From DATMRF01 sp035566435 (GTDB lineage Bacteria > Verrucomicrobiota > Verrucomicrobiia > Limisphaerales > UBA8199): a stretch of 64,000 bases of DNA. The notes beneath the pieces are model-generated. The model worked only from the letters and a program-made list of their open reading frames with translations. It was not told where the DNA came from and searched no databases. This document shows positions 1 to 8,775 of the stretch, piece after piece; position 1 is the stretch's first letter, and each line of letters opens with the position of its first letter. The translations under genes were made by a program, and so were the position numbers. The DNA is taken from the NCBI GenBank assembly GCA_035566435.1, contig DATMRF010000064.1:1-64000 (forward strand), written 5' to 3'.

Positions 1-85
1 CCACTAACTGGAGAGCCGGATGCGGGAAATCCGCCCGTCCGGTTCGGAGGGAGGGGTGGCGCACCTGCGCCATCCCTACCCCTAT
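1..85 (+). mobile_element. 3' end of a group II intron (domains V and VI)
   Basis: Positions 13-45 fold as a group II intron domain V. The lower helix GAGCCGGA (13-20) pairs with TCCGGTTC (38-45), the AGC catalytic triad lies at 14-16, the upper helix GCGG/CCGC is capped by a GAAA-containing loop, and there is a two-base bulge before the lower 3' strand. Positions 49-82 form the domain VI stem, with an unpaired A at 78 as candidate branch point, and the intron would end near the AT at 84-85. The reverse-transcriptase ORF and domains I-IV must lie upstream of the window. The short open frame across this region (20-394) is a shadow. Domain V is the most conserved part of these introns, so the call is firm even from a fragment; the exact 3' splice site is inferred. 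Confidence 0.85.
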
Positions 86-500
86 CCATCGTTGCATCGC
101 TACGCGATGCATGCAGGTGTTGGCTACCATCAAGCTGCCGCCCCGCGGCGCGGGAATGGTAGCGAATTCCGGGCATTTTCCTGCGGATTTGCGCGGCCAA
201 GAAGGGAAACTCATGCTAGGCTCAGGAAGATGTGGGTAATGGCAAGTCACGGCTACCATCAAGCTGCCGCTCCGCGGCGCAGAGATGGCGGCGAAGTCCG
301 GGCATTTTCTTGCGGGTTTGGGCGACCAAGAAGTGAAACTCATGCCATGCTCAGGAAGATGTGGGTAATGACAAGGACTGAAGTCCACGGCTAACTTCAG
401 CGCATCGCTACGCGATGGCAGGCCGGGCGCGGCGGCCCGGCCTGACCAGGGGTTGGCAGTTCGTTTGAAAAACCATTTTGTGCGTGTCTGAAGAGTTTCT
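86..500. other. Repeat-rich non-coding spacer downstream of the intron
   Basis: Apart from the tandem repeat, this spacer holds a hairpin at 94-110 (GCATCGC, loop TAC, GCGATGC), a second copy of the same hairpin core at 402-417 preceded by GGACTGAAGTCCACGGCTAA (374-393), and a GC hairpin at 421-442 (GGCCGGGC / GCCCGGCC). I see no supported gene here. A promoter for the epimerase at 501 may lie in 440-500 but I cannot pick out clear boxes. Confidence 0.6.
122..377 (+). repeat. Tandem direct repeat, two units of about 129 bp
   Basis: Two imperfect copies begin with GGCTACCATCAAGCTGCCGC at 122 and 251. Both continue through a shared GGGCATTTTC block and end in CTCAGGAAGATGTGGGTAAT. The copies differ at scattered positions, so this is not a recent duplication. 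No convincing coding frame is conserved between them. The repeat lies just downstream of the intron end. Confidence 0.8.
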
Positions 501-1523
501 ATGCTGAAGCTCATGAAATGTTTCGTCACCGGCGCGTCGGGATTCATCGGCGCGAACCTCGTGCACGAGCTGGTGGCGCGGGGGCACCAGGTGAAGGCCT
601 TGTTGCGTTCGGGCAGTGATGTTCGCGGGTTGCAGGGCGCGGACTTCGAGCGCATCGAAGGCGACCTGGGCGATACTGACCGGCTCAAGGCCGCGATGCG
701 CGGGTGCGATTGGTGTTTTCACGTCGCGGCCAGTTATCATTTATGGCTGCCGGATTATCGGCCGATGTATGCCACCAATGTCGAGGGCACGCGCACTGTC
801 ATCGAAGTCGCGACGGCAGCCGGCTGCGGCCGGATTGTTTATACCAGCACGGTCGGCTGCATCGGGCTGCCGCGACCCGTTAATGGGCGCGTCGTTCCCA
901 CGGACGAAACCGCGGCGACATCGGAGGCGCAGATGAGCAACCATTACAAGCGCTCGAAATGGCAGGCCGAACAGGTGGCGCTCGAACTGGCGGGGCAGGG
1001 GAGGCCGGTCGTGATTGTGAACCCGAGCGCGCCGGTCGGCCCGCGCGACGTGAAGCCGACGCCGACAGGCCAGGTGATCGTGGATTTCCTGAACCGCGCG
1101 ATGCCCGCCTACCTGGATACGGGGCTCAATTGGGTGCACGTGCGGGATGTGGCGATTGGCCATATCCTGGCCGCGGAGAAGGGGCGCATCGGTGAACGCT
1201 ATATCCTGGGCAATGCCGAGGGGAATTGGACGATGGCGAAGGCTTTCGAGGTTTTGCACGAACTCACCGGGCTGCCCGCTCCCCGGGTGCGCATTCCTTA
1301 CTTTGTCGCGTTGATGGCTGCGTATGGCAACGAAGCGCTGGCCGCAGTAACCGGCAAGCCGCCCAAAGCGCCGCTGGCAGGCGTGCGCATGGCGAAATAC
1401 AAAATGTTCTTCAATCCGGGTAAAGCGATACGTGAGCTTGGCTTGCCGCAGACGGCGCCAAGGCAGGCGCTGGCGGATGCGGTGGAGTGGTTCAGGGAGA
1501 ATGGATACGTGAAGAAGAAGTGA
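501..1523 (+). CDS. hpnA: Hopanoid-associated sugar epimerase HpnA (NAD-dependent SDR)
   Basis: A 340-residue extended short-chain dehydrogenase/reductase. The Rossmann motif G11-A-S-G14-F-I-G17 is at the N-terminus, followed by the S116/T117 region and the catalytic Y149-x-x-x-K153 pair. Overall it resembles dihydroflavonol-4-reductase and in particular HpnA, which sits in hopanoid gene clusters and is thought to act on the sugar-derived side chain. No squalene-hopene cyclase or other hopanoid gene is in the window, so the pathway assignment rests on family resemblance only. An alternative start at 513 would begin right at the Rossmann strand (MKCFVTG) and is equally possible. The stop overlaps the GTG start of the next gene by the bases TG. 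Length matches the family. Confidence 0.85.
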   Translation: MLKLMKCFVTGASGFIGANLVHELVARGHQVKALLRSGSDVRGLQGADFERIEGDLGDTDRLKAAMRGCDWCFHVAASYHLWLPDYRPMYATNVEGTRTVIEVATAAGCGRIVYTSTVGCIGLPRPVNGRVVPTDETAATSEAQMSNHYKRSKWQAEQVALELAGQGRPVVIVNPSAPVGPRDVKPTPTGQVIVDFLNRAMPAYLDTGLNWVHVRDVAIGHILAAEKGRIGERYILGNAEGNWTMAKAFEVLHELTGLPAPRVRIPYFVALMAAYGNEALAAVTGKPPKAPLAGVRMAKYKMFFNPGKAIRELGLPQTAPRQALADAVEWFRENGYVKKK

Positions 1524-2470
1524 AACTCGCCACAAGGGAACACAGAGGCCACAAAGGGCGCGGTGCTCCGTCGGTCCGATTCACACGCCGTTGGGGGAGC
1601 CGACTGGTTCCCGCCGGGTACCTGCTGAGCGCCTGCCTGGCTGCGGCCGCGGCTCCGGCGCTGCCTATCGATTTTGCTGAGATTCAGCGGCGCGCGACGG
1701 TTTCGTTTCAGGAGGGCAATTTCTTCAAGCCCGTGGAGCGCGATGTTGAAGCGCTCACCTTCAGGCTCGCGCCGTTGCTCATCCAGGAGGTCCAGGGCCA
1801 AGACGGCGCGAACGCCTCTGCCGCGCCTTTCGGCACGCTCGTTCTCACAAACGGGACTGCGGTTCTCGACACTTCGCGTCCCGCGATTTATTTCCAAACC
1901 GATGGTGTCCTCGTTCACGGGAAGCCGCACGTCAGCTTTACGTACATTTGGTTTTACAAAGCTCAAGCGGAGCGGCGACGAGGCGGAAGCATCTCCGCTC
2001 AAGGGGTGCGTCTCACCTTAAATTCCGCCGGTGAGCCCGTGGTGTGGGAAATCCTCGCTGAGCCTTCGGGCGCGGAATTGATTTTCGTATCGCACAGTTT
2101 GGAAGCGGCGGCGCTCGCTCAATTCGGCAAGCCGCTTCCGGGGCGCCGATATGCCGTCGAACGCGGCACCAATGAAACGCCGGGGACAGTCGTGGCGCGT
2201 GTCATTGAGGATGGCCCTGTCCCCATGGGGCCAATCGTGTATCTGCGTGCGCGGACGCACATGGTCAGCACGTTGATTTGCCGCTGCATGCCGGCCCAGG
2301 CAAAAAAACTGCGAGCAACCGGGACGTACGGTTTGCTGCCGTTCCCAGAAGCTGCGCCGGAGTTGGTGCGGGTTCGCGAGGATATCCGGGGTCTCGCTTC
2401 TATTTGGCGTGGAGAGAAGAGCGGCGAGAAGCGCTTGCAAACCTGCCTGCGCCTGCCGGCTGGGGCTTGA
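1520..2470 (+). CDS. Hypothetical exported protein
   Basis: I do not recognise this protein. The frame is open from 1487; a GTG at 1520 overlaps the hpnA stop and is the start chosen here, giving about 316 residues. A hydrophobic stretch followed by an Ala-rich segment (LVPAGYLLSACLAAAAAPAL) around residues 30-50 looks like a signal peptide, so the true start may be further downstream: the first 20 codons lie in sequence resembling the 'CACAGAGGCCACAAAGGGC' junk found between genes. The body is mixed alpha/beta, with an aromatic-rich strand (HVSFTYIWFY) and no conserved catalytic motif that I can name. It probably shares a transcript with hpnA. The last 100 residues are Arg/Lys rich and could include non-native sequence if a frameshift is present. 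Confidence 0.55.
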   Translation: MKLATREHRGHKGRGAPSVRFTRRWGSRLVPAGYLLSACLAAAAAPALPIDFAEIQRRATVSFQEGNFFKPVERDVEALTFRLAPLLIQEVQGQDGANASAAPFGTLVLTNGTAVLDTSRPAIYFQTDGVLVHGKPHVSFTYIWFYKAQAERRRGGSISAQGVRLTLNSAGEPVVWEILAEPSGAELIFVSHSLEAAALAQFGKPLPGRRYAVERGTNETPGTVVARVIEDGPVPMGPIVYLRARTHMVSTLICRCMPAQAKKLRATGTYGLLPFPEAAPELVRVREDIRGLASIWRGEKSGEKRLQTCLRLPAGA

Positions 2471-2828
2471 GCGATATCACAGGCGGCGCGCTGGATCACT
2501 ATATCCGGAAATGCTGGTTTTCTGCGCGGGTTCTTGCGGTTCCAAGTTGCAAGTTGAAGGTTGCAAGTTGGCTACGCTGCAACCTTCAACCTGTCACCGT
2601 TCCCACAACGAGGTTGGTTCTGGCTACGCCGGCCTGAGGATGGCGCACCCTACCTATTGGAAGCGGTGCGGCGAGGCGGTGAAACGGGCAAAGCGGCAGA
2701 GGACTGCCGCACTCCAAAACGCAAGCGAGGTCCCTCCGGGACTGCATTATTCTCCGGCGACTTAGATGCGTATACCCTGAGAACACTCTTGCCTTTGCGG
2801 GTGCGCTCGGGAAACATTTCGCCACTCT
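2471..2828. other. Intergenic region with a 13-bp inverted repeat
   Basis: GTTGAAGGTTGCA (2553-2565) is perfectly complementary to TGCAACCTTCAAC (2578-2590), with a 12-base loop; preceding copies of AGTTGCAAGTTG make it look like a stuttered repeat. No T-run follows, so it is not a typical intrinsic terminator. At 2627-2655 there is a decayed member of the CTGAGGA/CCTACC hairpin family, and at 2694-2726 a word (GGCAGAGGACTGCCGCACTC) related to the larger inverted repeat near 34525. No gene is supported. Confidence 0.6.
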
Positions 2829-3917
2829 ATGGGACATGTTAAACTCCATATTCCGGGCCCGGTCGAGGTCAGCGAAAAGACTTTTCGCGCTTTTTGCACG
2901 CCGATGGTTGGGCACCGCGGGCAGGGTTTCAAAGACCTTTACGGAAAGATTCAGCCGCAGCTCCAGCAATTACTCTCCACGAAACAGTTGGTTTTCATCA
3001 GCACCTCCTCCGCCTGGGGCGTCATGGAAGGCGCGATTCGCAACCTCGTCGCCAAAAAGGTGCTCAACTGCATGTGCGGCGCGTTTTCGGACAAATGGTT
3101 CGACGTTTCCAAGCGCTGTGGCAAAGAGGCCGAGGCGCTTCAGGTTCCCTGGGGCTCGCCCGTCCGCGCCGCCGACATCGAGAAGAAACTTGCCACTGGC
3201 CAATTCGATGCGCTGACGGTGATTCACAACGAGACGTCCACGGGCGTCATGAGCCCGCTCGCCGAGATCGCCGCGCTCAAGAAGAAATATCCGGATGTCA
3301 TGTTCATCGTGGATTCGGTGAGTTCCATGTCGGCCGTGCCGCTGAAGTTCGATGAGCTGGGGATCGACGTGTTGCTGGCCGGAACGCAGAAGGCTTTTGC
3401 CCTGCCGCCCGGCAGCGCGGTGTTCGTCTGCTCGCCCGCGGCGCTCGCCAAAGCCGCGACCATGAAAGACCGCGGGTACTATTTCGATTTCGTCGAGTTC
3501 CAAAAAAACGCCGAACAGAATATGACGCCCAGCACCCCCAGTATCGGCCATGTGAACGCGCTGGCGTCGAAGCTGGAGGAAATCTTTGCCGAGGGGCTGG
3601 AAGCGCGTTACACGAGAAATCGCCGCACCAACCAAATGACCCGCGACTGGGCAGCGAAGCACGGCTTCACGCTTTTCCCGGAGAAGGGTTTTGAATCGCT
3701 CACGCTCACGTGCGTTAGCAACGGGGCGCGACCGGCCGGGCGGGTGGTCGATGTCCCCAAGCTGCAGAAACTGGTCAAGGACCAGGGGTTCCTGATCGAC
3801 GGCGGCTACGGAAAGATCAAGGGGACAACGTTCCGCGTGTCCAACATGGGCGACGAGACCGAGGCGACGATGGGGCAGCTGTTTGCGGCGATGGACGGGG
3901 CGATGAAACAACTGTAA
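2829..3917 (+). CDS. Class V PLP-dependent aminotransferase (alanine/serine-glyoxylate type)
   Basis: A 362-residue fold-type I PLP enzyme of the alanine-glyoxylate / serine-pyruvate aminotransferase group. It opens with the family's substrate-side motif IPGPVEVSE, has the TGVMSP and VDSVSSM segments that hold the cofactor ring, and the Schiff-base lysine K188 in AGTQKAFALPPG. The C-terminal small domain contains GYGKIKGTTFRVSNMG, the usual carboxylate-binding region. Members transfer amino groups among alanine, serine and glyoxylate, and some relatives serve as the phosphoserine aminotransferase; the sequence alone does not decide which. It stands alone, 360 bp after the previous gene and 19 bp before the fucosidase, with which it may be cotranscribed. 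Confidence 0.88.
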   Translation: MGHVKLHIPGPVEVSEKTFRAFCTPMVGHRGQGFKDLYGKIQPQLQQLLSTKQLVFISTSSAWGVMEGAIRNLVAKKVLNCMCGAFSDKWFDVSKRCGKEAEALQVPWGSPVRAADIEKKLATGQFDALTVIHNETSTGVMSPLAEIAALKKKYPDVMFIVDSVSSMSAVPLKFDELGIDVLLAGTQKAFALPPGSAVFVCSPAALAKAATMKDRGYYFDFVEFQKNAEQNMTPSTPSIGHVNALASKLEEIFAEGLEARYTRNRRTNQMTRDWAAKHGFTLFPEKGFESLTLTCVSNGARPAGRVVDVPKLQKLVKDQGFLIDGGYGKIKGTTFRVSNMGDETEATMGQLFAAMDGAMKQL

Positions 3918-3936
3918 CAGCCACACCACACGATTT

Positions 3937-6900
3937 ATGAAACATCAGACGCACGCTCGTTTATTCGTTCTCCTGGCCCTGGCGCTGGGTCTTGGCGCGG
4001 GGATATGCCGCGCTGCCGAGACGCCGGCGCAGCACGATGCCCGGATGGCATGGTTTCGCGACGCCCGCTTTGGGCTGTTCATTCATTGGGGAGTCTATTC
4101 CGTTCCCGCCGGCGAGTGGGACGGCCACACTAATTATGGCGAATGGTTTCTCGAAGAGACCAAAATGCCTGTTTCCCAATACGAGAAGTTCGCCTCCCAA
4201 CTCAACCCGGTGAAGTTCGACGCGAAAGAGTGGGTGCGCCTCGCCAAGAACGCCGGGATGAAATACATCGTGATCACCTCCAAACATCACGACGGATTCG
4301 GGATGTTCCGATCCGACCTGACGGATTGGTGCATTAAATCGACGCCGTTCCAACGCGACCCGCTCAAGGAGCTGTCCGAGGCCTGCCGCGAGCAGGGGAT
4401 CAAACTGTGCTTCTACCATTCCATCATGGACTGGCATCATCCCGATTGGGGCGTCCGCCGTGCCTGGAACGACAAGGCCACCGGCACGCCCGACATGGAC
4501 CGCTACACGGCGTACATGAAAGGCCAGCTCAAGGAGTTGCTCACGCGGTATGGGCCGATCGGGATTCTGTGGTTCGACGGCCAGTGGGAGAAGCCCTGGA
4601 CCGCGGAGCGCGGCGTGGACCTCTACGACTATGTCCGCGGCCTCCAGCCTAATATCATTATCAACAACCGCGTTGGGAAACCTGCGGATTCCGCTTCCGG
4701 CATCGGCTTCGCCCAGCGCGGCACCGTGGGCGATTACGGTACTCCGGAACAGGAAATCCCCGCTACCGGCTTCGGTCCCGGCGTTGATTGGGAATCATGC
4801 ATGACGATGAACAATCACTGGGGCTACAACAAGGATGACCAAAACTGGAAGTCCTCCACCACGCTGATCCGCAACCTGATCGATTGCGCGAGCAAAGGCG
4901 GTAATTATCTGTTGAATATCGGCCCGACCTCCGAAGGACTGTTCCCGGATACCAGCATCCAGCGCCTTGCCGACATCGGCCAATGGATGAAGGTCAACGG
5001 CGAATCCATCTATGGCACCAAGGCCAGCCCCTTTGACAAACTAGCCTGGGGTCGCTGCACTCAAAAGCCGTTGGGTGGCGGCAAGACGCGCCTTTACCTG
5101 CACGTTTTCGATTGGCCCAGCGATGCAAAACTGGTTCTGACCGGCCTCGCGAACAAGCCGGTCCGGGCATACCTCCTCGATGGCCAGCAGCCCCTCGAAG
5201 TGGCCTCGGCGGATAACCAGGTTGCCATCTCGCTGCCGGAAAAAGCACCGGACCAGAACGCGAGCGTCATCGCGCTCGATATCAAAGGCAAACCGGAGCT
5301 CATCAAGCCCGACCCTTACGCGGACGAGACCCCGGCTCAGCGCGATGCGCGGATGCAATGGTGGCGCCAGGCCCGTTTCGGCATGTTCATCCACTGGGGC
5401 GTCTATTCCGTCCCCGCCGGCACCTATAATGGTAAGCAGATCCCGGGCATTGGTGAGTGGATTATGAACCGCGGCAAAATCCCCGTCGCCGAGTACCGCG
5501 AATACGCGAAGCAGTTTAACCCGGTCAAATTCAACGCCGACGAATGGGTCCGCACGGCGAAGGAAGCCGGGATGAAATACATCGTGATCACCTCGAAACA
5601 TCACGACGGCTTTGCCATGTTCGACTCGAAGGCCTCCGACTGGAATATCGTGAAAGCTTCTCCGTTCGGGCGTGACCCGTTAAAAGAGCTTGCGGCCGCC
5701 TGCAAAAAGCACGGCCTTAAGCTGGGCTTTTACTATTCGCAGGCACAGGACTGGAACAATGGCGGCTCGGCGGCGGGCGGCAAATGGGACAAAGCGCAGG
5801 AGCGCAGCATGGATGACTACATCGACAAAGTCGCTGTCCCGCAGGTGAAGGAGATTCTCACCCACTACCGCGAATTTCCCGCCGTGCTCTGGTGGGATAC
5901 GCCGGTCGATATGAACAAAGAGCGCGCCGACAAGCTGAGCGCGCTGCTTCGACTGAAACCGGGCATCATCCATAACAACCGCCTCGGCGGCGGTTACAAG
6001 GGCGATACCGAAACCCCAGAGCAGTTCATCCCCGCGACTGGTTACCCTGGTCGCGACTGGGAAACCTGCATGACGATGAACGATACCTGGGGTTACAAGA
6101 GCTATGATAGCCATTGGAAGAGCACCGAGATGTTGATCCGGAACCTCGTCGATATCGCGAGCAAAGGCGGCAATTACCTGCTCAACGTCGGCCCGACCTC
6201 CGAGGGCCTCATTCCAGGGCCGTCCGTCGAGCGGCTGAAAGAAATCGGCAAGTGGATGAACGCCAACCACGAAGCCGTTTACGCCACCACGGCCAGTCCG
6301 TTCAAACGGTTGTCCTGGGGACGGTGCACCAAGCAGCTTACCCCTGGCGGTGCGACGCTTTATTTGCACGTTTTCAACTGGCCGGCGGACGGCAGACTCG
6401 TGGTGCCGGGTCTTAAGAACGCCGCCGACAAGGCTTACCTGCTTGCTGACGCTGCGAAACATTCGCTTGCCTGTCAAAGCGGGGCCGAGGGCCTGACCAT
6501 TTCTGTACCCACAACCGCTCCCGACCCTATCTCCTCGACCATCGTGTTGAAAATCAAAGGAGCGCCCGAGGTCGAGCAGGCAGGCATTGCCCAGGATTAC
6601 GATGGATCGATCGTCCTGCCTGCCGGCGAGGCCCGATTTCACGGCGAGCAAATCAAATACGAGTCCGGCGGTGCGCGGGACAACATTGGTTTCTGGATCG
6701 AGCCTGCTGATTGGGCGGACTGGGAGTTTACTGTGACCAAACCAGGCAAGTTCGAGGTCACTACCGAAGTCGCCGCTCCCGAGCGGGCTTCGCTGGAGGT
6801 TTCTATCGGCGCTCAAAAGGTCAAGGCCGAGGCTGCGGCCACGGGTGACTATGGGAGATTCCGGCGGTTGAGAATTGGTACATTGGAGGTCGCCGCGCCG

Positions 6901-6987
6901 GGGAAGGTAACTCTCGCGCTGCACGCGGTGGCGGAGGGATGGCACCCGCTGAATGTGAAATCGATCCGGCTCAAGCCGGTCCCGTAG
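3937..6987 (+). CDS. Exported tandem-domain alpha-L-fucosidase (two GH29 modules)
   Basis: A 1016-residue secreted glycoside hydrolase. A signal peptide ends near CRA-AETP (about residue 26). Two complete GH29 modules follow: residues about 27-460 and about 463-885. Each starts with the same phrase (ETPAQ.DARM.W...ARFG.FIHWGVYSVPAG), contains YIVITSKHHDGF and ends with the GGNYLLN.GPTSEGL block. The GH29 nucleophile aspartate is D214 in LWFDGQ in the first module and D654 in LWWDTP in the second, so both may be active. About 120 C-terminal residues (from about 887) form a beta-rich, probably carbohydrate-binding domain. GH29 enzymes release fucose from host or algal glycans. Most family members have one module (about 450 aa), so this is an internal duplication. 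Confidence 0.92.
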   Translation: MKHQTHARLFVLLALALGLGAGICRAAETPAQHDARMAWFRDARFGLFIHWGVYSVPAGEWDGHTNYGEWFLEETKMPVSQYEKFASQLNPVKFDAKEWVRLAKNAGMKYIVITSKHHDGFGMFRSDLTDWCIKSTPFQRDPLKELSEACREQGIKLCFYHSIMDWHHPDWGVRRAWNDKATGTPDMDRYTAYMKGQLKELLTRYGPIGILWFDGQWEKPWTAERGVDLYDYVRGLQPNIIINNRVGKPADSASGIGFAQRGTVGDYGTPEQEIPATGFGPGVDWESCMTMNNHWGYNKDDQNWKSSTTLIRNLIDCASKGGNYLLNIGPTSEGLFPDTSIQRLADIGQWMKVNGESIYGTKASPFDKLAWGRCTQKPLGGGKTRLYLHVFDWPSDAKLVLTGLANKPVRAYLLDGQQPLEVASADNQVAISLPEKAPDQNASVIALDIKGKPELIKPDPYADETPAQRDARMQWWRQARFGMFIHWGVYSVPAGTYNGKQIPGIGEWIMNRGKIPVAEYREYAKQFNPVKFNADEWVRTAKEAGMKYIVITSKHHDGFAMFDSKASDWNIVKASPFGRDPLKELAAACKKHGLKLGFYYSQAQDWNNGGSAAGGKWDKAQERSMDDYIDKVAVPQVKEILTHYREFPAVLWWDTPVDMNKERADKLSALLRLKPGIIHNNRLGGGYKGDTETPEQFIPATGYPGRDWETCMTMNDTWGYKSYDSHWKSTEMLIRNLVDIASKGGNYLLNVGPTSEGLIPGPSVERLKEIGKWMNANHEAVYATTASPFKRLSWGRCTKQLTPGGATLYLHVFNWPADGRLVVPGLKNAADKAYLLADAAKHSLACQSGAEGLTISVPTTAPDPISSTIVLKIKGAPEVEQAGIAQDYDGSIVLPAGEARFHGEQIKYESGGARDNIGFWIEPADWADWEFTVTKPGKFEVTTEVAAPERASLEVSIGAQKVKAEAAATGDYGRFRRLRIGTLEVAAPGKVTLALHAVAEGWHPLNVKSIRLKPVP

Positions 6988-7151
6988 GCGTATCTGATCA
7001 GTCGAAGTCTTTAACGCAAAGGCGCCAAGGTGCAAAGACGCAAGCAGAGGATGTGGAGTGCTCACTTTTCAGAGGAAATGGGGACGCTGAGGACAGCGTC
7101 CCTACCAGTTTAGGTGCGGCTTTGCCTTGGACTCTGGGTAAATGCTTAAGA
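6988..7151. repeat. Spacer with copy 1 of the CTGAGGACAG hairpin family
   Basis: GGGACGCTG (7081-7089), loop AGGA, CAGCGTCCC (7094-7102), then TACCA. It is nearly identical to the element at 17309-17335, and similarity continues on both sides (upstream GAGGAAATG/GAGATG, downstream TTTA..TGCGGCTT.GCC). A stuttered CGCAAAGGCGCCAAGGTGC word precedes it (7014-7045). It lies between convergent genes and could help end transcription, but no T-run is present. Confidence 0.75.
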
Positions 7152-8753
7152 CTAAGGTGGCGGTTTGGAGTTTGCCGGCTTGAGTGTCTGCGGGGTGCTG
7201 GCGGTTTCGTTCGTTCCCGTCCAACCGCCGCCCAGCGCCTTGATTAGGCGGACGGTGGCGGCGAAACGCTCGCTTTGGAGCAGGGCTTCCTGTTGTTGCT
7301 GCTGGAGGACGGTGCGCTCGGCATCAGCTACTTCGAGATAGCCGGTGGCGCCGGCCTGGTAGCGTACTCGGGTCAGTTCGGCAACGCGTTTGGCGGAGGC
7401 CAGGGCTTCGGTTTGCGCGGTCGCCTGGTCGTTCCGAAACCGAATTTGCGCGAGGGAATCTTCGACTTCCTTGAACGCCGTGAGTACGGCTTGCCGATAG
7501 GCTGCAAGCGCCTCCTGGTAAGCGGCCTCGGCTTGCCTGACCTCGGCAGCGGTCCGCCCGGCGGTGAACAGGGGAAGGCTGATGCTGGGCCCGAGCGACC
7601 AGACCCGGCTGTCCCAGGAAAAGAGGTCCGACGCTTCCGCGCTCAAGTATCCGGCCTGGCCGGTCAGGCGCAGTGCGGGAAACCAGGCGGCGCGAGCAAC
7701 CCCGATTTCGGCATTCCTGGCCGCCAACCGCCGCTCGGCGCCGGCAATATCGGGTCGGCGCTCCAATAGCAGCGAAGGAAGGCCGGGAGGCACTATCGGC
7801 GGCGATGCGGCGCTGGTGTGCTCGGCGACTTCGAAGGAGCTGGCCGGCGCGCCGCACAGGAGAGCGAGCGCATTGATGGTTTCGGCCTTTCGGCGGAGTG
7901 TGTCGGCCAGTTCTTCCTTCGCACCCGCCAACTCGGTTTTCGCGGTAGCCAGCTCGCTCTCCGGGATGGCGCCGGCGGCGAAACGCGTTTGGAGTATGGT
8001 GATGGTTTCATTGCGCAGCTCCACCGTGCGACGCAGGCTGGCGGTTTCGAGATCCAGCGAGCGCAGCAGAAAATAATCCACTGCGACGTCGGCGGTGAGG
8101 GTCAGCAGCGTGTTTTGGTAATCGGCAGCACTAGCCTCGGCTTGCGCTCGCGCGGCTTCGAAGGAGCGGCGGACCCGACCCCAAAGATCGACTTCGTAAC
8201 TCAGGTCCAGCGGCAGGCTGAAGGTATCAAAGGTTGCGGAGGGCACTTTGAACGGGATGGGCGTGGGCAGATGGCCGGAAGTGCGTTGGCGGCTGAGCGA
8301 CGGTTCCAAAGACAGGTCGGGGAAAAACTGGCTCCGCGTGAGCCGGGCGGCTGCCCGCGCTTGATCGACGCGAGCGACCACCGCTTGGAGGTTTTGATTG
8401 TGGTTTACCGCCTCGGTTTCCAAGTGGTCCAGGACGGGCTCGTTGAATGCGGTCCACCATTCGCCCTTGGGGATTTCGTCGCGGGGTTCGCCCTGCTTCC
8501 AGCGCCAGTCGGCGGGAGTGAGGTTCGTGGTGTCTGGTTTTGAGTAATTCGGGCCGACTGCGCAGGCGCCGAGCAGCGCCGGGAGGAGTGCGTACCAGGC
8601 GAATTGTCGCAGAGCGTGTTCTAGTATCGCAGGAGATGACGTAAGGAGTCTCCAAGCTCCGGTAGAAATCTGGACGCCGCGGGAGATCAGAGACTCCTTA
8701 CGTCGTCTCCTACAGAGGATGGCGATTTCCAAACAGGTTCTAAGAGGTTTCAT
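7152..8753 (-). CDS. RND-type outer membrane efflux lipoprotein (OprM/NodT family)
   Basis: A TolC-fold outer membrane channel of 533 residues as read. The lipobox LLGAC with CAVGPNY shortly after it is the typical start of an OprM/NodT lipoprotein. Two tandem outer-membrane-efflux repeats follow, with family phrases NQNLQAVVARVDQARAA, YEVDLWGRVRRSFEAARA, RRPDIAGAERRLAARNAEIG and RYQAGATGYLEV. It is the last gene of the efflux operon, 22 bp after the permease stop, and supplies the exit duct for the HlyD-like adaptor. The N-terminal 60 residues are odd. Residues about 15-42 are encoded by an in-frame 81-bp hairpin (8631-8711), placing the lipobox some 60 residues from the ATG. No normal start codon lies between hairpin and lipobox, so either the leader is really this long or a rare start is used. 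Confidence 0.9.
   Translation of the reverse strand: MKPLRTCLEIAILCRRRRKESLISRGVQISTGAWRLLTSSPAILEHALRQFAWYALLPALLGACAVGPNYSKPDTTNLTPADWRWKQGEPRDEIPKGEWWTAFNEPVLDHLETEAVNHNQNLQAVVARVDQARAAARLTRSQFFPDLSLEPSLSRQRTSGHLPTPIPFKVPSATFDTFSLPLDLSYEVDLWGRVRRSFEAARAQAEASAADYQNTLLTLTADVAVDYFLLRSLDLETASLRRTVELRNETITILQTRFAAGAIPESELATAKTELAGAKEELADTLRRKAETINALALLCGAPASSFEVAEHTSAASPPIVPPGLPSLLLERRPDIAGAERRLAARNAEIGVARAAWFPALRLTGQAGYLSAEASDLFSWDSRVWSLGPSISLPLFTAGRTAAEVRQAEAAYQEALAAYRQAVLTAFKEVEDSLAQIRFRNDQATAQTEALASAKRVAELTRVRYQAGATGYLEVADAERTVLQQQQQEALLQSERFAATVRLIKALGGGWTGTNETASTPQTLKPANSKPPP
8631..8711. repeat. 81-bp palindromic element inside the lipoprotein leader
   Basis: The 21-base arms 8631-8651 and 8691-8711 are complementary with one mismatch (a T:G pair in RNA), separated by a 39-base loop. 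It sits within the open frame of the OprM-like gene and has a length of 81 bp (27 codons), keeping the frame. This behaviour recalls Rickettsia palindromic elements, which also insert in frame; homology to those is not implied. Confidence 0.8.
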
Positions 8754-8775
8754 ACACTAGAAGTCTTCATTGGAA

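Noticed and set aside
20..394. A possible small protein (MREIRPSG...)
   Set aside because: Its first part is group II intron domain V/VI and the remainder is a tandem repeat.
5680..7065. A 461-codon open frame on the minus strand over the fucosidase
   Set aside because: The plus-strand frame has clear GH29 motifs throughout; the minus frame has none.
7081..7102. Bidirectional terminator between convergent genes
   Set aside because: The stem lacks a T-run on either side and identical copies occur in non-convergent positions, so it is better described as a repeat element.
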